Below are positions 35,719 through 44,747 of a DNA stretch of 64,000 nucleotides, one piece after another. Within the stretch, counting starts at the first letter, position 1. Each line of letters opens with the position of its first letter. The notes under the pieces were generated by a model that saw only the letters and a list, made by a program, of their open reading frames with translations, did not search any database and was not told where the DNA came from. This stretch comes from Marinovum algicola (GTDB lineage: Bacteria > Pseudomonadota > Alphaproteobacteria > Rhodobacterales > Rhodobacteraceae). The position numbers and the translations under genes were made by a program. The stretch is taken from NCBI RefSeq assembly GCF_900109145.1, contig NZ_FNYY01000002.1:248001-312000 (forward strand), read 5' to 3'.

Positions 35719-36330
35719 TCAGAATTCCACGCCCTTCTGGGCCTTGATGCCATCGCGGAACGGATGTTTGACAAGCGTCATCTCGGTCACCAGATCCGCC
35801 GCCTCGATCAGCTCGGGCTTGGCATTGCGCCCGGTCAGGCAGACATGGGTCATCTCCGGCTTGCGGGTTTGCAGAAACGCGACCACGTCGTCGATATCGA
35901 GATAATCGTTGCGCAGCGCGATGTTGATCTCGTCGAGCAGCACGAACCGGATCTCGGGGTCGAGGATCTGGCTCTTGGCGATCTCCCAGCCGGCCTGCGC
36001 CGCGGCGATGTCGCGGGCGCGGTCCTGGGTTTCCCAGGTAAAGCCTTCTCCGGAAACGAAGAACCGGCATTCCTCGGCAAAGCGGTTGCGGATCATTTCG
36101 GCCTCGCCGGTGATCCAATTACCCTTGATGAACTGCACCACCGCGCAGGGCATGCCATGGGCGATACAGCGCAGGATCATCCCGAACCCCGAGGACGACT
36201 TGCCCTTGCCGGTGCCGGTATGCACGAGGATCAGGCCCTTCTCGTCGGTCTTGGTCGCCATCATGCGATCCCGCGCGGCCTTGATCTTCTTCATCTTCTC
36301 GGCGTGGCGCGCGTTTTTCTCTTCGATCAT
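35719..36330 (-). CDS. cobO: Cob(I)yrinic acid a,c-diamide adenosyltransferase CobO
   Basis: This 203-residue enzyme of the CobA/BtuR fold transfers adenosine from ATP to cobalt. The P-loop is [15 protein letters not shown] near residue 38. [26 protein letters not shown] and [15 protein letters not shown] are family hallmarks. The basic N-terminus ([16 protein letters not shown]) is normal for CobO. ATG 36330 is preferred because GGAG then lies six bases away; the ATG at 36336 touches that GGAG. It is divergent from the second riboswitch-controlled operon and is followed by cobQ. Confidence 0.93.
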   Translation of the reverse strand: MIEEKNARHAEKMKKIKAARDRMMATKTDEKGLILVHTGTGKGKSSSGFGMILRCIAHGMPCAVVQFIKGNWITGEAEMIRNRFAEECRFFVSGEGFTWETQDRARDIAAAQAGWEIAKSQILDPEIRFVLLDEINIALRNDYLDIDDVVAFLQTRKPEMTHVCLTGRNAKPELIEAADLVTEMTLVKHPFRDGIKAQKGVEF

Positions 36331-36344
36331 CCCCATCTCCGGAC

Positions 36345-36373
36345 TTGACTCGTATACGGAATTCGTCCCATGT
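36345..36373 (+). promoter_or_regulatory. Weak candidate promoter for the riboswitch-cobW operon
   Basis: TTGACT (36345-36350) is followed 17 bases later by CCATGT (36368-36373), a poor -10 box. It would start transcription just before the riboswitch fold. This is the only promoter-like pair I see in the 50-base gap to cobO, and a different element may be used. Confidence 0.3.
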
Positions 36374-36379
36374 GCCCTG

Positions 36380-36580
36380 ACGCTGGTGCCTGTGTAAACA
36401 GGTGAAAAGGGAATGTGTAACCCTGGTGCCCCGTGACGGGACGCCCGGGCGAAACGCAGCCGCCCCCGCGACCGTGAACGGAAAAGGGCGCTCGAAGCCA
36501 CTGGCCTGACAGGCCGGGAAGGCAGAGCGACCGCCGGGCCCCGGGCCCAGAATTCCGTGAGCCGGGAGACCTGCCAGCCC
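36380..36580 (+). promoter_or_regulatory. Cobalamin riboswitch 2 (upstream of DUF1636-cobW-cobN operon)
   Basis: The element starts with GCTGGTGCC and includes the AGGTGAAAAGGGAA motif (36411-36424), the core CGCAGCCGCCCCCGCGACCG and the B12 box AGCCGGGAGACCTGCC (36560-36575). P1 is GCTGG (36382-36386) with CCAGC (36574-36578). It lies in the 352-base gap between cobO and the DUF1636 gene; I see no other feature in that gap apart from the promoter candidate. It is expected to repress the cobW-cobN-cobGHIJ operon when adenosylcobalamin is plentiful. Confidence 0.93.
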
Positions 36581-36682
36581 GACTGATGAGACCGGACGGG
36601 GTGTGCCGGTGTCGGAGTGTGTCCGTTGCCGGCCACCATTCCGCCGATACCCCTGTCTGCCAAGCCGATGGGGCACGCGAGA

Positions 36683-37096
36683 ATGAAAGACTCTGCGCAC
36701 GAGCAGGACACCACCGCCACCACAACCGAGCTGCTGGTCTGCGTGACCTGCCGCCGCAAGGGCGCCGCGCCCGAGGATGACCGCCGCCCCGGCCAGGTGC
36801 TCTTTGACCGGATCACCGCCACCGGTGCGCCCGAAGGGCTGCGGGTGACGCCGGTGGAATGCCTGCAAAACTGTTCCAACGCCTGCACCGTCGCCCTGCG
36901 CGGCGGCGCCGGGAAATGGACCTATGTCTTTTCCAACGTCGACGAGACCGACGGCGCCGAAATGCTGCTGGCCGGCGCGGCGCAGTATCACGCGGCCGCC
37001 GACGGGGTGATTCCCTGGCGCGAACGGCCCGAGCATTTCAAGCGCAACTGCCTGACCCGCATTCCCCCGATCATTGCCACACCCAAGGACGCCTGA
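36683..37096 (+). CDS. DUF1636 protein, thioredoxin-like [2Fe-2S] ferredoxin type
   Basis: This 137-residue protein has five cysteines: Cys20 and Cys23 in LLVCVTCRRKG, and Cys60, Cys64 and Cys68 in VECLQNCSNACTVAL, a spacing seen in thioredoxin-like 2Fe-2S ferredoxins. It is the first gene after riboswitch 2 and lies three bases before cobW. Members of this family are recurrent in alphaproteobacterial cobalamin operons, but their function is not established. It could carry electrons to CobG or for cobalt reduction, or bind metal. ATG 36683 is used; ATG 36668 or 36617 would extend it with a proline-rich, less likely N-terminus. Confidence 0.8.
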   Translation: MKDSAHEQDTTATTTELLVCVTCRRKGAAPEDDRRPGQVLFDRITATGAPEGLRVTPVECLQNCSNACTVALRGGAGKWTYVFSNVDETDGAEMLLAGAAQYHAAADGVIPWRERPEHFKRNCLTRIPPIIATPKDA

Positions 37097-37099
37097 CCC

Positions 37100-38158
37100 A
37101 TGAGCGATCTCGCCAAACTCCCCGTCACCATCGTCACCGGCTTTCTCGGCGCCGGCAAGACGACGCTGATCACCCATCTAATGCAGAACCCCGGCGGCCG
37201 TCGGCTGGCGGTGGTGGTCAACGAATTCGGCGATGTCGGCGTCGATGGCGAGATCCTGCGGGGCTGCGCCATTCCCGACTGCCCGGCCGAGAACATCGTC
37301 GAACTTGCCAATGGCTGCATCTGCTGCACCGTGGCAGATGATTTCATCCCCACCATCGAGGCGCTGATGGCGCTCGACCCGCGCCCCGATCACATCCTGA
37401 TCGAGACCTCGGGGCTCGCCCTGCCCAAGCCGCTGCTCAAGGCCTTCGAATGGCCGGCGATCCGTGCCCGCGTCACGGTCGACGGGGTGATCGCCCTGGC
37501 CGATGCCGAGGCGGTGGCGGCGGGCCGCTTTGCCCCCGACGTCGCGGCGGTGGATGCGCAGCGGCTGGCCGACGACAGCCTCGACCACGAAACGCCGCTG
37601 TCGGAGGTCTTCGAAGACCAGATCGCCTGCGCCGACATCGTGCTGCTGACCAAGCCCGACCTTGCCGGGCCGGAGGGCGTCGCCCGGGCCAGGGATCTGA
37701 TCGCCGCCGAGGCGCCGCGGGTGCTGCCGGTGGTCGAGGTCGCCGAAGGCGCGGTCGATCCGCGCATCATCCTCGGCCTCGGCGCCGCCGCCGAGAGCGA
37801 TCTCGACGCACGGCCCAGCCACCACGACACCCCGCATGACCACGATCACGAGGATTTCGAAAGCGTCGTCGTCGACCTCCCCGAGCTGGCCGATGCCGCC
37901 GATCTGGTCGCCGCGATCGAGCGCCTGGCCAAGAGCCACAACATCCTGCGGGTCAAGGGCCATGCCTCGGTTGCCGGCAAGCCGATGCGCCTGCTGGTGC
38001 AGGCGGTGGGCGCGCGGGTGCGCCACCAGTTCGACCGGCTCTGGGCCTCCGACGAGGCCCGCCGGGGCCGGCTGGTGGTGATCGCCGAACATGACGACCT
38101 GCGCCCGGAGGAAATCCGCGCCGCGCTGACCGACCTCGCGCCGCAGCCCGCGGAGTAA
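37100..38158 (+). CDS. cobW: CobW, G3E GTPase metallochaperone
   Basis: This 352-residue GTPase has the P-loop GFLGAGKTT at residues 14-22, the metal-binding CxCC motif in ANGCICCTV (Cys74, Cys76, Cys77) and LIETSGLALPKPLL as switch region. A histidine/aspartate-rich insert (SHHDTPHDHDHEDFE, near residue 243) precedes the C-terminal CobW domain, typical of metal-handling members. CobW supplies cobalt(II) for corrin metallation, fitting its position directly upstream of the cobaltochelatase gene cobN (gap seven bases). Confidence 0.95.
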   Translation: MSDLAKLPVTIVTGFLGAGKTTLITHLMQNPGGRRLAVVVNEFGDVGVDGEILRGCAIPDCPAENIVELANGCICCTVADDFIPTIEALMALDPRPDHILIETSGLALPKPLLKAFEWPAIRARVTVDGVIALADAEAVAAGRFAPDVAAVDAQRLADDSLDHETPLSEVFEDQIACADIVLLTKPDLAGPEGVARARDLIAAEAPRVLPVVEVAEGAVDPRIILGLGAAAESDLDARPSHHDTPHDHDHEDFESVVVDLPELADAADLVAAIERLAKSHNILRVKGHASVAGKPMRLLVQAVGARVRHQFDRLWASDEARRGRLVVIAEHDDLRPEEIRAALTDLAPQPAE

Positions 38159-38165
38159 CCCGCCG

Positions 38166-41100
38166 GTGCACGTCGTCTTTCGCGAAAGCCACGGGCTGGA
38201 GGATACCGGCACGCCGGTCGACCTGGGGCAAGACCCGGCCGATCTCGTCGTGCTGTCGTTCTCCGACAGCGACCTCGGGGCTTTCGCCGCCGCCTGGCAT
38301 CGCGGCGGCGGGCCGGCCGGGGCGCTGCCGACGCTGCGGCTGGCCAGCCTCGCGGCCTTGCAGCATCCGCTGTCGGTCGACACCTACGTCGAACAGACGC
38401 TGGCCGGGGCCAAGGGCATCCTGGTCCGACTGATCGGCGGCGTGCCCTATTGGGATTACGGTCTGCGCCAGCTTTCCGCGCTGGCGCAGTCGCGCGGCAT
38501 CGCGCTGGCCGTGCTGCCGGCGGACGGCCGCGAGGATGCCCGGCTCGACGCGGTCTCGACCCTGCCGGTCTCGACGCTCCGGCGGCTGGCGCATCTCTGC
38601 GACACCGGCGGCGCGGTGGCCGCACAGGCGGCGCTGGCGCAGCTGGCGCTGGCTTCGGGGCTCTATGCCGCTCCGGTCCCCGGCTCCAAGGCGTTGCCGC
38701 CAATGGGACTCTGGACGCCCGAGACCGGCGCGATGGCCCCCGATGCCGATCCGCCGCGCCCGGCACCGGTCCAGGACGGGCCGCTGGCGGGCCGCAAGCT
38801 TCTCTTGGTGTTCTACCGCTCCTATCTGGTGGCGGCCGACATGGCGCCGGTCGAGGCGCTGTTTGCCGCCTTCCGGGCCGCGGGCGCCGAAGTCATCGGG
38901 CTCTACGCACCCTCGCTCAAGCCGCCGGAACTGACCGAAGACCTGCGCGCCACGGTCAGCGCGCAATCGCCCGACGCCATTGTCAATCTCACCGCCTTTT
39001 CCGGCCGTGGCGCGGCCGGGGCCTCGGTGCTCGACGCCGCCGGCGTGCCGGTGTTTCAGGCGGCCCTCGCCACCTCGACGCACGCCGCCTGGCAAGCCGC
39101 CGAACGCGGGCTGTCGCCAGCCGATCTGGCGATGCATGTGGTGCTGCCGGAAGTCGACGGCCGGCTGATGGGTGGCGTGGTGTCGTTCAAGGCAGAGGCC
39201 GAGCGCGACCCCGACCTGCAATTCGCCCGCCGGCAACACAGGCCGGTGCCGGAGCGCATCGCCGCGCTGGTCGCGCGGGTCGGCGGCTGGCTGCGTCTCG
39301 CCGGGCGCGCTCCGGCGGAACGGCGGCTGGCGCTGGTGCTCTCGACCTATCCCGGCAAGCACTGGAACCTCGGCCATGCGGTGGGGCTCGACGCACCCGC
39401 CTCGGCCAAGGCGATCCTGTCCGATCTGCGCGCGGCGGGCCACGACATCGCCGAGGCCGGCGATCTCACCACGCGGTTGCAGAGCGACGCGATCAAGCTG
39501 CCGCTTGCGGCCTATCACGATGCCCTCGACCGCCTGCCCGAGCCGTTGCGCGACCAGCTTGCCGAGAGCTGGGGGCCGCCGGAGACGGATGCGCTCTGCC
39601 GTGACGGCGCCTTTCACTTTGCCGCCGTCGACCTCGGCGGCGCGCTGGTCGCCTTGCAGCCCGAGCGCGGCGAGACGCGGGCGCGCGACGACGACTACCA
39701 CGATCTCTCGCGGGTGCCCCGCCACGGCTATGTCGCCTTTTACCTGATGCTTCAGAACCGTGCCGATGCGCTGATCCACATTGGCGCCCATGGCACGCTG
39801 GAATGGCTGCCCGGGAAATCCGTTGCCTTGTCCGAGACCTGCTGGCCCGAGGCGCTGACCGGCGCCTTGCCGGTGATCTATCCCTTCATCGTCAACGATC
39901 CCGGCGAGGCGGCGCAGGCCAAGCGGCGGATCGGCGCGGTGACGCTAGGCCATCTGCCACCGCCTCTGGCCGACAGCGACACGCCCGACCGGCTGGCCCA
40001 TCTCGAGGCGCTGCTGGACGAGTTCTCCAATGCCGACGGGCTCGATCCACGCCGCCGCGACCGGCTTCAGGCCGATATCCGCGCCGAGGCGCAGGCGCGC
40101 GGCGTCGAGGACGACCTGGGCCTCGATCGCGCCAGCTCCACCGCCGAGGCGATCACCCGCATCGACCGCTTTGTCTGTGACATCAAGGAAAGCCAGTTCG
40201 GCGAGGGGCTGCATGTCTGGGGCCGCGCCGACAGCACCGATCCCTCCATCGCCGATGCCGTGGCGCAGGAACGGGCGGCGCTGCCGGCCGCGCTTGCCGG
40301 CCAGCGGATCGCGGGCGGGCCCTCGGGTTCGCCCTATCGCGGCCGCGCCGACGTGCTGCCCACCGGCCGCAACCTCTTTACCACCGATCCGCGTGCCGTG
40401 CCGACCCGATCGGCCTTTGCCCAGGGCGTGACACTGGCCGAAGAACTGGTGCGCCGGCATCTTCAGGACGAGGGCGACTGGCCACGCGGGCTGATCGTCG
40501 ATCTCTGGGGCTCGGCCACCATGCGCACGGCGGGGGAGGAATTTGCCATGGCACTGCACCTGCTGGGTGTGCGGCCGGTCTGGGACGCCGGGTCGGAACG
40601 GGTCTCCGGCATCGAGGTGCTGCCGATCGCCGAGCTCGACCGGCCGCGCATTGACGTCACTCTGCGGGTCTCGGGCCTGTTCCGCGATGTCTTTCCGGCG
40701 CTGTCGGCGCTGTTTTCCCGCGCCGTGCGGGCCTTGGCGGCGCGCGACGAGGCGCCCGACTGGAACCCCTATGCCGGCCGCGAGGTCGGCGCGCGGGTCT
40801 ACGGCCCGGCGCCGGGCAGCTTCGGGCTGGGGCTGGGCGATCTGCCCGACAGCTCCGGCGCGCCCGCCCGCGCCGCCGCCGGCGAGGCCTGGCTCCGGGC
40901 TTCAAGCTGGGCGCTGGACGGCGACAGCGCACGGCACGACAGCAGCGGCCTCCGCGACCGGGTGGCCGGGGCCGACAGCTTCGTGCACCTTCAGGACCTG
41001 CCCGAGACCGATCTTCTGCTGGCGGCCGATTACGCCGCGCATGAGGCCGGCTTTGCCGCCGCGCAGGGGGTGACCGGCGGCAACGCCCGGCTCTATCACC

Positions 41101-41474
41101 TTGACAGCACCCGCCCCGACCGGCCCCGTGCCCGCGCCCTGCCCGAGGAAATCGCCCGCGTGGTGCAGGCCCGCGCCGCCAATCCGCGCTGGATCGCCGG
41201 GATGCGACGGCACGGCTTTCGCGGCGCCGCCGAGATTGCCGCGACGCTCGAACATATGGCCGCCTTTGCCCATCTCGCCGGGGCGGTGGCGCCGCATCTC
41301 TTCGATCTCTATCATGCCGCGACGCTGGGCGACCCCGAGACCGAGGCCTTTCTGCGCGCCGCCAACCCCGGCGCCCATGCCGCGATGCAGGATCGGTTCC
41401 GCGCGCTCTGGCAGGCCGGACTCTGGCGGTCGCAGCGCAATTCCGTGCTGGCCGAAATGGCGGCCGCGACATGA
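38166..41474 (+). CDS. cobN: Cobaltochelatase large subunit CobN
   Basis: This 1102-residue protein of the magnesium-chelatase H family inserts cobalt into hydrogenobyrinic acid a,c-diamide. Core motifs include LVFYRSYLVAADMAPVEALF, VLSTYPGKHWNLGHAVGLD, IGAHGTLEWLPGKSVALS and PYAGREVGARVYGPAPGSFG. A GTG at 38166 is used as start. It is somewhat shorter than the founding Pseudomonas denitrificans CobN (about 1275 residues). The partner AAA subunits CobS and CobT of the chelatase are not in this window and must be elsewhere if the complex is active. cobG overlaps its stop by four bases. Confidence 0.95.
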   Translation: MHVVFRESHGLEDTGTPVDLGQDPADLVVLSFSDSDLGAFAAAWHRGGGPAGALPTLRLASLAALQHPLSVDTYVEQTLAGAKGILVRLIGGVPYWDYGLRQLSALAQSRGIALAVLPADGREDARLDAVSTLPVSTLRRLAHLCDTGGAVAAQAALAQLALASGLYAAPVPGSKALPPMGLWTPETGAMAPDADPPRPAPVQDGPLAGRKLLLVFYRSYLVAADMAPVEALFAAFRAAGAEVIGLYAPSLKPPELTEDLRATVSAQSPDAIVNLTAFSGRGAAGASVLDAAGVPVFQAALATSTHAAWQAAERGLSPADLAMHVVLPEVDGRLMGGVVSFKAEAERDPDLQFARRQHRPVPERIAALVARVGGWLRLAGRAPAERRLALVLSTYPGKHWNLGHAVGLDAPASAKAILSDLRAAGHDIAEAGDLTTRLQSDAIKLPLAAYHDALDRLPEPLRDQLAESWGPPETDALCRDGAFHFAAVDLGGALVALQPERGETRARDDDYHDLSRVPRHGYVAFYLMLQNRADALIHIGAHGTLEWLPGKSVALSETCWPEALTGALPVIYPFIVNDPGEAAQAKRRIGAVTLGHLPPPLADSDTPDRLAHLEALLDEFSNADGLDPRRRDRLQADIRAEAQARGVEDDLGLDRASSTAEAITRIDRFVCDIKESQFGEGLHVWGRADSTDPSIADAVAQERAALPAALAGQRIAGGPSGSPYRGRADVLPTGRNLFTTDPRAVPTRSAFAQGVTLAEELVRRHLQDEGDWPRGLIVDLWGSATMRTAGEEFAMALHLLGVRPVWDAGSERVSGIEVLPIAELDRPRIDVTLRVSGLFRDVFPALSALFSRAVRALAARDEAPDWNPYAGREVGARVYGPAPGSFGLGLGDLPDSSGAPARAAAGEAWLRASSWALDGDSARHDSSGLRDRVAGADSFVHLQDLPETDLLLAADYAAHEAGFAAAQGVTGGNARLYHLDSTRPDRPRARALPEEIARVVQARAANPRWIAGMRRHGFRGAAEIAATLEHMAAFAHLAGAVAPHLFDLYHAATLGDPETEAFLRAANPGAHAAMQDRFRALWQAGLWRSQRNSVLAEMAAAT

Positions 41475-42604
41475 GCGCGCCGCTGGTCAAGGGCTGGTGC
41501 CCCGGCGCCCATCGTCCGATGCGCTCGGGCGACGGCTTGGTGGTGCGGCTGCGGCCGTTTCGCGGCGAGGTCTCGGCGGTTCAGGTGCTGGCGCTCTGCG
41601 ATCTGTCGCGGCGCTATGGCTCGGGGCTGATCGAGCTGACCTCGCGCGGCAACCTGCAAATCCGCGGCGTCTCATCCGAGGATCACCCGAAGCTCTTGCA
41701 GGCGCTTGACGGCCACGGCCTGATCGACAGCGACCCGGCGCAGGAAAGCCGCCGCAACATCCTCGTCGCCCCCGACCGCGCGGCAGGCGACCTGACCGAC
41801 AGGCTTTATGACGGGCTGCTGGCCACCCTGCCCGGCCTGCCCCCCCTGCCCGAGAAGATGGGCGTCGTGCTCGACACCGGGGCCCGGGCGGTGCTGGGCG
41901 CCGGCTCCGGCGATTTCCGGTTCGAGCTGGCCACCGACGGCGGGCTGATCCTGCGTGCCGATGGCGCGGCGCGGGGCCGGAGGATTGCCGAAGATGGCGC
42001 CATGGCCGCGATGGCCGCGCTGGCGCAATGGTTTGTCGAGACCGGCGGCCGCACGGCCGGCCGGATGGCACGGCATCTGCGCCGCCAGCCCCTGCCGCAG
42101 TGCTGGCAGGAAGCCGCGCCACGGGCGCAATCCGCGCCGCCGGTGCCCGGCCCCGAAGCCGCGGATATGATCCTCGGCGCGCCTTTCGGCAGCCTGGAGG
42201 CCGCGGCGCTGGAGGCGGTGATGCGGAGGAGCGGCGCAGTGGCGCTGCGGCCGATGCTGGGCCGGCTGATCCGCCTGCGCCACGCCCGCGCCATCGCCGC
42301 GCCGGGCTTTGTCACCACGCCGGGGGCGCGGCTGCTCGAGGTGGACGCCTGCCCCGGTGCGCCGCTCTGCCCGCGCGCCACCGTCGACACCCGCGCTCTG
42401 GCGCGACAGCTCGCGCCGCGCACCCGTGGCCGCCTGCATGTCTCGGGCTGCGCCAAGGGCTGCGCCAATCCGCGCGCCGCCGATATCACCCTCGTGGGGC
42501 GCGATGGCGGCTTCGACCTTGTCCGCAACGGCACGGCGGCCGACCCGCCTGCGCGGCGCGGCCTTGCCCCTTCGCACCTCATTGACCTGATCGGAATGAC
42601 CTGA
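41471..42604 (+). CDS. cobG: Precorrin-3B synthase CobG
   Basis: This 377-residue monooxygenase of the nitrite/sulfite reductase ferredoxin-like fold makes precorrin-3B using molecular oxygen. It begins VKGWCPGAHRPMRSGDG, and the 4Fe-4S ligands are CPGAPLC (C-x5-C) and CAKGC (C-x3-C) near residues 293 and 326. Its presence marks the oxygen-dependent corrin route rather than the CbiG anaerobic route or the CobZ variant. It is followed immediately by cobH. Confidence 0.93.
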   Translation: MSAPLVKGWCPGAHRPMRSGDGLVVRLRPFRGEVSAVQVLALCDLSRRYGSGLIELTSRGNLQIRGVSSEDHPKLLQALDGHGLIDSDPAQESRRNILVAPDRAAGDLTDRLYDGLLATLPGLPPLPEKMGVVLDTGARAVLGAGSGDFRFELATDGGLILRADGAARGRRIAEDGAMAAMAALAQWFVETGGRTAGRMARHLRRQPLPQCWQEAAPRAQSAPPVPGPEAADMILGAPFGSLEAAALEAVMRRSGAVALRPMLGRLIRLRHARAIAAPGFVTTPGARLLEVDACPGAPLCPRATVDTRALARQLAPRTRGRLHVSGCAKGCANPRAADITLVGRDGGFDLVRNGTAADPPARRGLAPSHLIDLIGMT

Positions 42605-43234
42605 ATGCCCTACGATTACGAAAAGGATGGCGCCGCCATCTACAAGCAGAGTTTCGCGACGATCCGGGCCGAGGCCGATCTCGCCCGCTTCGACCCCGAG
42701 GAAGAGCCGATCGCGGTGCGGATGATCCATGCCGCCGGGCTCGTCGGCCTGGAGCGCGACATCCGCTTCTCGCCGGGCTTTGCCCGTGCCGCGCGGGCCG
42801 CGCTGGCCGCCGGTGCGCCCGTGTTCTGCGATGCGCGCATGGTCTCGGAGGGGGTCACCCGGCCGCGCCTGCCGGCCGACAACGCGGTGATCTGCACCCT
42901 GCAAGACCCGGCGGTGCCGGAACTCGCGCGCTACATGAACAACACCCGTTCGGCGGCGGCGCTCGAGCTCTGGCGGCCCCGGCTCGCCGGCGCGCTGGTG
43001 GCGATCGGCAATGCGCCGACGGCGCTGTTTCACCTGCTCAACATGCTCGAAGACCCCAACTGCCCGCGCCCGGCGGCGATTATCGGCTGCCCGGTGGGCT
43101 TTGTCGGCGCGATGGAAAGCAAGGCGGCGCTCTGGCAGGCGCAGCCGGTGCCCTGCTGCATCGTCGAGGGCCGGCTCGGCGGCAGCGCGATCACAGTCGC
43201 GGCGATCAACGCCATCGCGAGCCGCGCGGAATGA
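42605..43234 (+). CDS. cobH: Precorrin-8X methylmutase CobH
   Basis: This 209-residue enzyme moves the C11 methyl group to C12 to give hydrogenobyrinic acid. The proton-transfer histidine is His42 in VRMIHAAGLVGL, and NNTRSAAALELW, AIGNAPTALFHLL and GCPVGFVGAMESK are family signatures. ATG 42605 directly follows the cobG stop, and the stop overlaps cobI (ATGA). Confidence 0.96.
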   Translation: MPYDYEKDGAAIYKQSFATIRAEADLARFDPEEEPIAVRMIHAAGLVGLERDIRFSPGFARAARAALAAGAPVFCDARMVSEGVTRPRLPADNAVICTLQDPAVPELARYMNNTRSAAALELWRPRLAGALVAIGNAPTALFHLLNMLEDPNCPRPAAIIGCPVGFVGAMESKAALWQAQPVPCCIVEGRLGGSAITVAAINAIASRAE

Positions 43235-43998
43235 CCGTGCAGCAGGAGGTCCGGGCGGCGGCGGCGCAGGCGGTGAAAGGCACGATCTGGGGGGTCGGCC
43301 TCGGGCCGGGCGATCCCGAGCTGATGTCGGTGCGCGCCGACCGGCTGTTGCGTGGCGCCAGCCACGTGGCCTATTTCCGCAAGGCCGGGCGCAGCGGCCA
43401 GGCGCGGCGCATCGTCGAGGGGATGCTGCCCGACGGCGTGGTCGAGATCGCCATGGAATATCCGGTGACCACGGAAATTCCGCTGACCGATCCGCGTTAC
43501 AACGCGCTGCTCTCGGCCTTCTACAGCGACTGCACCACGCGATTGCAGGCGCTGGCCGAGGCCGGGCACGACGTGCTGGTTCTGGCCGAGGGCGATCCGT
43601 TCTTCTATGGCTCCTTCATGCACTTGCATGCCCGGCTGCGCGATCTGGTGCCGGTCCAAGTGGTGCCGGCGATCACCGGCATGGGCGCGGCCTGGGCCGC
43701 GACCGATGCGCCGATCACCTGGGGCGACGACGTGCTTGCCACGCTGATGGGCACCTTGCCGGAAGAGGTGCTGGTGACCCAGATGCAGCAGGCCGATGCG
43801 CTGGTCGTCATGAAGATCGGCCGCAATATCGACAAGATCCGCCGCGCCCTGCGCCGCGCCGGCCGTTTCGAGGCCGCCTGGCTGGTGGAATATGCCGCCA
43901 TGCCCGATCAGACCGTGCAGCGTCTGTCCGAGGCCGAGGAAAGGATCACCCCCTATTTCTCGATCATCATCGTGCACGGACAGGGGCGCCGGCCATGA
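43231..43998 (+). CDS. cobI: Precorrin-2 C20-methyltransferase CobI
   Basis: This 255-residue tetrapyrrole methylase begins with the SAM-fold signature GTIWGVGLGPGDPELMSVRADRLL. LAEGDPFFYGSFMHLHARL is the conserved P2 motif, and VVPAITGMGAAWAATDAPI is typical of CobI. It adds the C20 methyl group to precorrin-2. It overlaps cobH upstream and cobJ downstream by four bases each. Confidence 0.95.
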   Translation: MTVQQEVRAAAAQAVKGTIWGVGLGPGDPELMSVRADRLLRGASHVAYFRKAGRSGQARRIVEGMLPDGVVEIAMEYPVTTEIPLTDPRYNALLSAFYSDCTTRLQALAEAGHDVLVLAEGDPFFYGSFMHLHARLRDLVPVQVVPAITGMGAAWAATDAPITWGDDVLATLMGTLPEEVLVTQMQQADALVVMKIGRNIDKIRRALRRAGRFEAAWLVEYAAMPDQTVQRLSEAEERITPYFSIIIVHGQGRRP

Positions 43999-44747
43999 GC
44001 GGCTGGCTTGTCATCGCCGGTCTCGGCCCCGGGGCCGATGGCCTCGTCACCCCCGAGGTCCGTGCCGCGCTGGCCGAGGCGACCGACGTGGTGGGCTATA
44101 TCCCCTATGTCGCCCGCGTGGCGCCACGGCCCGGGCTGACGCTGCATCCCTCGGACAATCGCGTCGAGATCGACCGGTCGCGCCATGCGCTGGAAATGGC
44201 CGCCGCTGGCCGGCGCGTGGTCGTCGTTTCATCCGGCGATCCCGGCGTCTTTGCCATGGCCTCGGCGGTTTTCGAGGCGCTCGAAGCCGGGCCGCCCGCC
44301 TGGCGCGACCTCGAGATCCGCGTGCTGCCGGGGATCACCGCGATGCTGGCCGCCGCCGCCCGCGCCGGGGCGCCGCTGGGGCATGATTTCTGCACCCTCA
44401 ACCTCAGCGACAATCTCAAGCCCTGGGCGCTGATCGAAAAGCGCCTGCGCCTTGCCGTCGAGGCCGATTTCGCCATGGCCTTCTACAACCCGCGCTCGAA
44501 GTCGCGGCCCGACGGGTTCCGCCGCGCGCTCGACCTGCTCAAGACCGCCTGCGGCGATGCCCGGCCGGTGATCTTTGCCCGCGCCGTTTCAACCCCCGAG
44601 GAAGAGATCCGGGTGGTGCCGCTGCCGGAAACCACGCCCGAGATGGCCGATATGCGCACCCTGGTGATCGTCGGCGCCTCGACAACCCGGCTGATCGCGC
44701 GGCAGGGCGGTCCGATCGTCTATACCCCGCGTTCGGTGCCGGCATGA
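43995..44747 (+). CDS. cobJ: Precorrin-3B C17-methyltransferase CobJ
   Basis: This 250-residue tetrapyrrole methylase starts WLVIAGLGPGADGLVTPEVRAAL and has VGYIPYVARV, VVSSGDPGVFAMASAVFEALE and GHDFCTLNLSDNLKPW, all CobJ/CbiH landmarks. It performs C17 methylation and ring contraction. ATG 43995 overlaps the cobI stop; the frame extending back to 43011 is antisense noise through cobH and cobI. Its 3' end overlaps the convergent cobK gene by 28 bases, so both genes must encode functional C-termini in the shared stretch. Confidence 0.95.
   Translation: MSGWLVIAGLGPGADGLVTPEVRAALAEATDVVGYIPYVARVAPRPGLTLHPSDNRVEIDRSRHALEMAAAGRRVVVVSSGDPGVFAMASAVFEALEAGPPAWRDLEIRVLPGITAMLAAAARAGAPLGHDFCTLNLSDNLKPWALIEKRLRLAVEADFAMAFYNPRSKSRPDGFRRALDLLKTACGDARPVIFARAVSTPEEEIRVVPLPETTPEMADMRTLVIVGASTTRLIARQGGPIVYTPRSVPA

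Noticed and set aside
36351-36358. CGTATACG palindrome near the cobO/riboswitch gap
   Set aside because: It resembles the GTATAC boxes at 8761, but it is a single copy far from the GntR gene and lies in a cobalamin-regulated region; probably chance.
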